Of a stretch of 64,000 nt of DNA, positions 62,704 through 64,000 are shown one piece after another (position 1 is the first letter of the stretch; each line of letters opens with the position of its first letter). The stretch comes from Salinimicrobium nanhaiense. Lineage in GTDB: Bacteria > Bacteroidota > Bacteroidia > Flavobacteriales > Flavobacteriaceae. Made by a program: the position numbers and the translations under genes. The notes under the pieces were generated by a model that was not told where the DNA came from, did not search any database, and saw nothing but the letters and a program-made list of their open reading frames with translations. Where the stretch lies: contig JAAVJQ010000007.1 of assembly GCA_012038135.1 (NCBI GenBank), positions 124,001 to 188,000 of the forward strand, given 5' to 3'.

Positions 62704-62733
62704 AAAAAAAGGTGCCCCGTGGCACCTTTTTTT
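62704..62733. terminator. Bidirectional terminator
   Basis: AAAAAAAGGTGCC / GGCACCTTTTTTT stem between convergent genes. Confidence 0.92.
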
Positions 62734-62752
62734 ATTCTCCATCGCAGGCTTG

Positions 62753-63877
62753 TTATTTTAGAAGCTCTCCTACTTTTTCTCCTAAAGCGGGTCCTCTAAG
62801 ATCCTTCGCAACGATCTTTCCGTCTTTATCTAACAGAAAAGCTGCGGGGATAGCTCTGATTCCGTATTCGGCAGCAATAGGATCCTGCCAAAACATCAAA
62901 TTGGAAACATGGTTCCATTGGCCTAAATTGTCTTCTTCAATAGCTTTTAACCATTTATCCTTTTGTCCCGGGCGATCAAGGGAAACCTGGATGATATTGA
63001 AACCTTTGTCATGATATTCATTATACACCTTTACAATATTTGGATTTTCCACTCTACATGGACGGCACCATGCTGCCCAAAAGTCGACCAAGGTTACTTT
63101 TCCCAAAACATCCTTTAATGCGAGTTCCTCACCTTCCGGGGTTGGTGCGCTAAAAGCGGGAGCCGGGCTGCCAATATCTGTCTTGCTCATGCGGTCAAGA
63201 CTGGTCTTAAAAGTTTGCGCAAGGGGAGATTGTTTGATCTCAGGATTTAATTGTTCATAAAGATCTTTCATTTCTGAAGAGGAAAAAGCCTTTGTATTTA
63301 ACATATCCTGGAGGATCATTACTGAAACTATGGAACCGGGATTATTCCTTATGAGTTCCTTTTTCGAATTTTTATCCTCTTCGAAATATTGCTTCTGGGA
63401 ATTTTCCAGAGATTTTAAGGTAGAAGTATCCTGAGCCTGATAAGCTTCACGCATTGAATTTCTTGCTTCAGTCATACGCACATTGTTCTTCCTTACATCA
63501 CTTAAATAGGAGTAGAGCACTTCATTGTCCTTACCGCCGGAAACTTTCGATGCGTATAAACTGTCGGGATAGACTTCAAAGCTAATAGGAGTATTATCAG
63601 CAATAAACAGCACATTGCCTCGTGTGCCTTCAACATTCAAAAAGCTTATTGTGGGCTTCTCTTTTTCCGGTAGATCTAGTTCAAATTTTCCATCCTTCAC
63701 CACTGCAGTATCTACAGGTATAGCCTGTGTGTTGGTGTCATTGAGTTCAGAAATAATGATCTGTTGGCCTTCGGATGCATTATTAACTGTTCCGCTTATT
63801 TGATAACCCTGATCGGCTGAATTTTCACAGGCTCCAAAAAGGGCAATTGAAGCAACCAATAAAATATTTCGTATCAT
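62753..63877 (-). CDS. TlpA-type thioredoxin lipoprotein with DUF4369-like N-domain
   Basis: 374 residues. The signal ends in an L-F-G-A-C lipobox. The N-terminal ~200 residues (beta-rich then helical, starting I-S-G-T-V-N-N) match the DUF4369 partner region of Bacteroidota TlpA proteins. The C-terminal ~140 residues are a thioredoxin fold with active site W-A-A-W-C-R-P-C-R (Cys-Arg-Pro-Cys). It is a periplasmic thiol-disulfide reductase. The minus-strand promoter element TAATTTTG lies 15 bases upstream. Confidence 0.92.
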   Translation of the reverse strand: MIRNILLVASIALFGACENSADQGYQISGTVNNASEGQQIIISELNDTNTQAIPVDTAVVKDGKFELDLPEKEKPTISFLNVEGTRGNVLFIADNTPISFEVYPDSLYASKVSGGKDNEVLYSYLSDVRKNNVRMTEARNSMREAYQAQDTSTLKSLENSQKQYFEEDKNSKKELIRNNPGSIVSVMILQDMLNTKAFSSSEMKDLYEQLNPEIKQSPLAQTFKTSLDRMSKTDIGSPAPAFSAPTPEGEELALKDVLGKVTLVDFWAAWCRPCRVENPNIVKVYNEYHDKGFNIIQVSLDRPGQKDKWLKAIEEDNLGQWNHVSNLMFWQDPIAAEYGIRAIPAAFLLDKDGKIVAKDLRGPALGEKVGELLK

Positions 63878-63891
63878 TTTTACATTTTTGA

Positions 63892-63899
63892 CAAAATTA
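63892..63899 (-). promoter_or_regulatory. -7 element for the TlpA-type gene
   Basis: CAAAATTA on plus reads TAATTTTG (TAnnTTTG) on minus, 15 bases from the ATG. Confidence 0.45.
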
Positions 63900-64000
63900 A
63901 TTAACCTCGATAACCTATAGGGAATTATAAGATAAATAATTGTTAATATGTGGAAAGGGAGCAGTCCTGGTACTAAAATGAATTAATTTTAACATATGAA

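Overview
The window looks like the chromosome of a marine-type Flavobacteriaceae bacterium (Bacteroidota), near the Gramella/Salinimicrobium/Salegentibacter group. The evidence is the promoter type (TTTG, 19-20 bases, TAnnTTTG), lipoproteins with an acidic export signal after the cysteine (C-S-K-D/E-E), menaquinone genes, a fused E1 alpha/beta 2-oxoacid dehydrogenase, GH13/pfkA/gapA order, and AT-rich spacers with abundant small dispersed repeats. No rRNA, tRNA, CRISPR array, prophage or complete insertion sequence was found. The genus is a guess; the family-level call is firm.

Layout. 1-3.4 kb: end of an alpha-amylase-family enzyme, pfkA-gapA, and an N-acetylglucosamine-kinase-like gene. 3.6-9.9 kb: yifB, then a tightly overlapping run of a DUF2891 lipoprotein, an Nramp-fold transporter without the usual metal ligands, and pxpABC (5-oxoprolinase). 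10.1-13.1 kb: a GNAT-nitrilase fusion and a BBE-type FAD oxidoreductase. 13.3-15.3 kb: a decayed aldehyde dehydrogenase and two TonB-C/YwqK-like paralogues, one frameshifted. 15.4-23.7 kb (all minus except one gene): a secreted four-Cache protein, an RluA-type pseudouridine synthase, a small PH-like membrane protein with a truncated paralogue, panB, an NTF2-like protein, a zinc alcohol dehydrogenase and sdaA. Their spacers carry minisatellites (7-, 8-, 14- and 40-bp units).

23.9-29.6 kb: dnaK, a lipoprotein gene broken by an in-frame TAG, a tandem 245-bp intergenic repeat, two tandem higBA toxin-antitoxin pairs and an alpha/beta hydrolase. 29.7-38.7 kb: menaquinone genes (menI-like thioesterase, menF, menD, later menB), cvfB, DUF2059, a ydbS/ydbT-like PH pair and small exported proteins. 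38.7-47.9 kb (minus): 2-oxoacid dehydrogenase E1, a large M1-like pseudoprotease with a beta-barrel C-terminus, a LOG-family protein and uvrA.

48.2-57.7 kb is the most distinctive part. It holds a LuxR-type regulator with degenerate receiver and PAS-like regions, then four tandem surface-lipoprotein paralogues. These share one ~290-residue N-terminal region but carry different C-termini: none, TSP3 calcium repeats plus a unique domain, or an HIHG-type domain. Each has the same upstream motif and its own terminator. An IS1182 remnant and an astacin-type lipoprotein protease follow. 58.2-63.9 kb is housekeeping and envelope: acpH, glmM, an LpxL-like acyltransferase, a rhomboid protease, a SIMPL protein and a TlpA-type thioredoxin lipoprotein.
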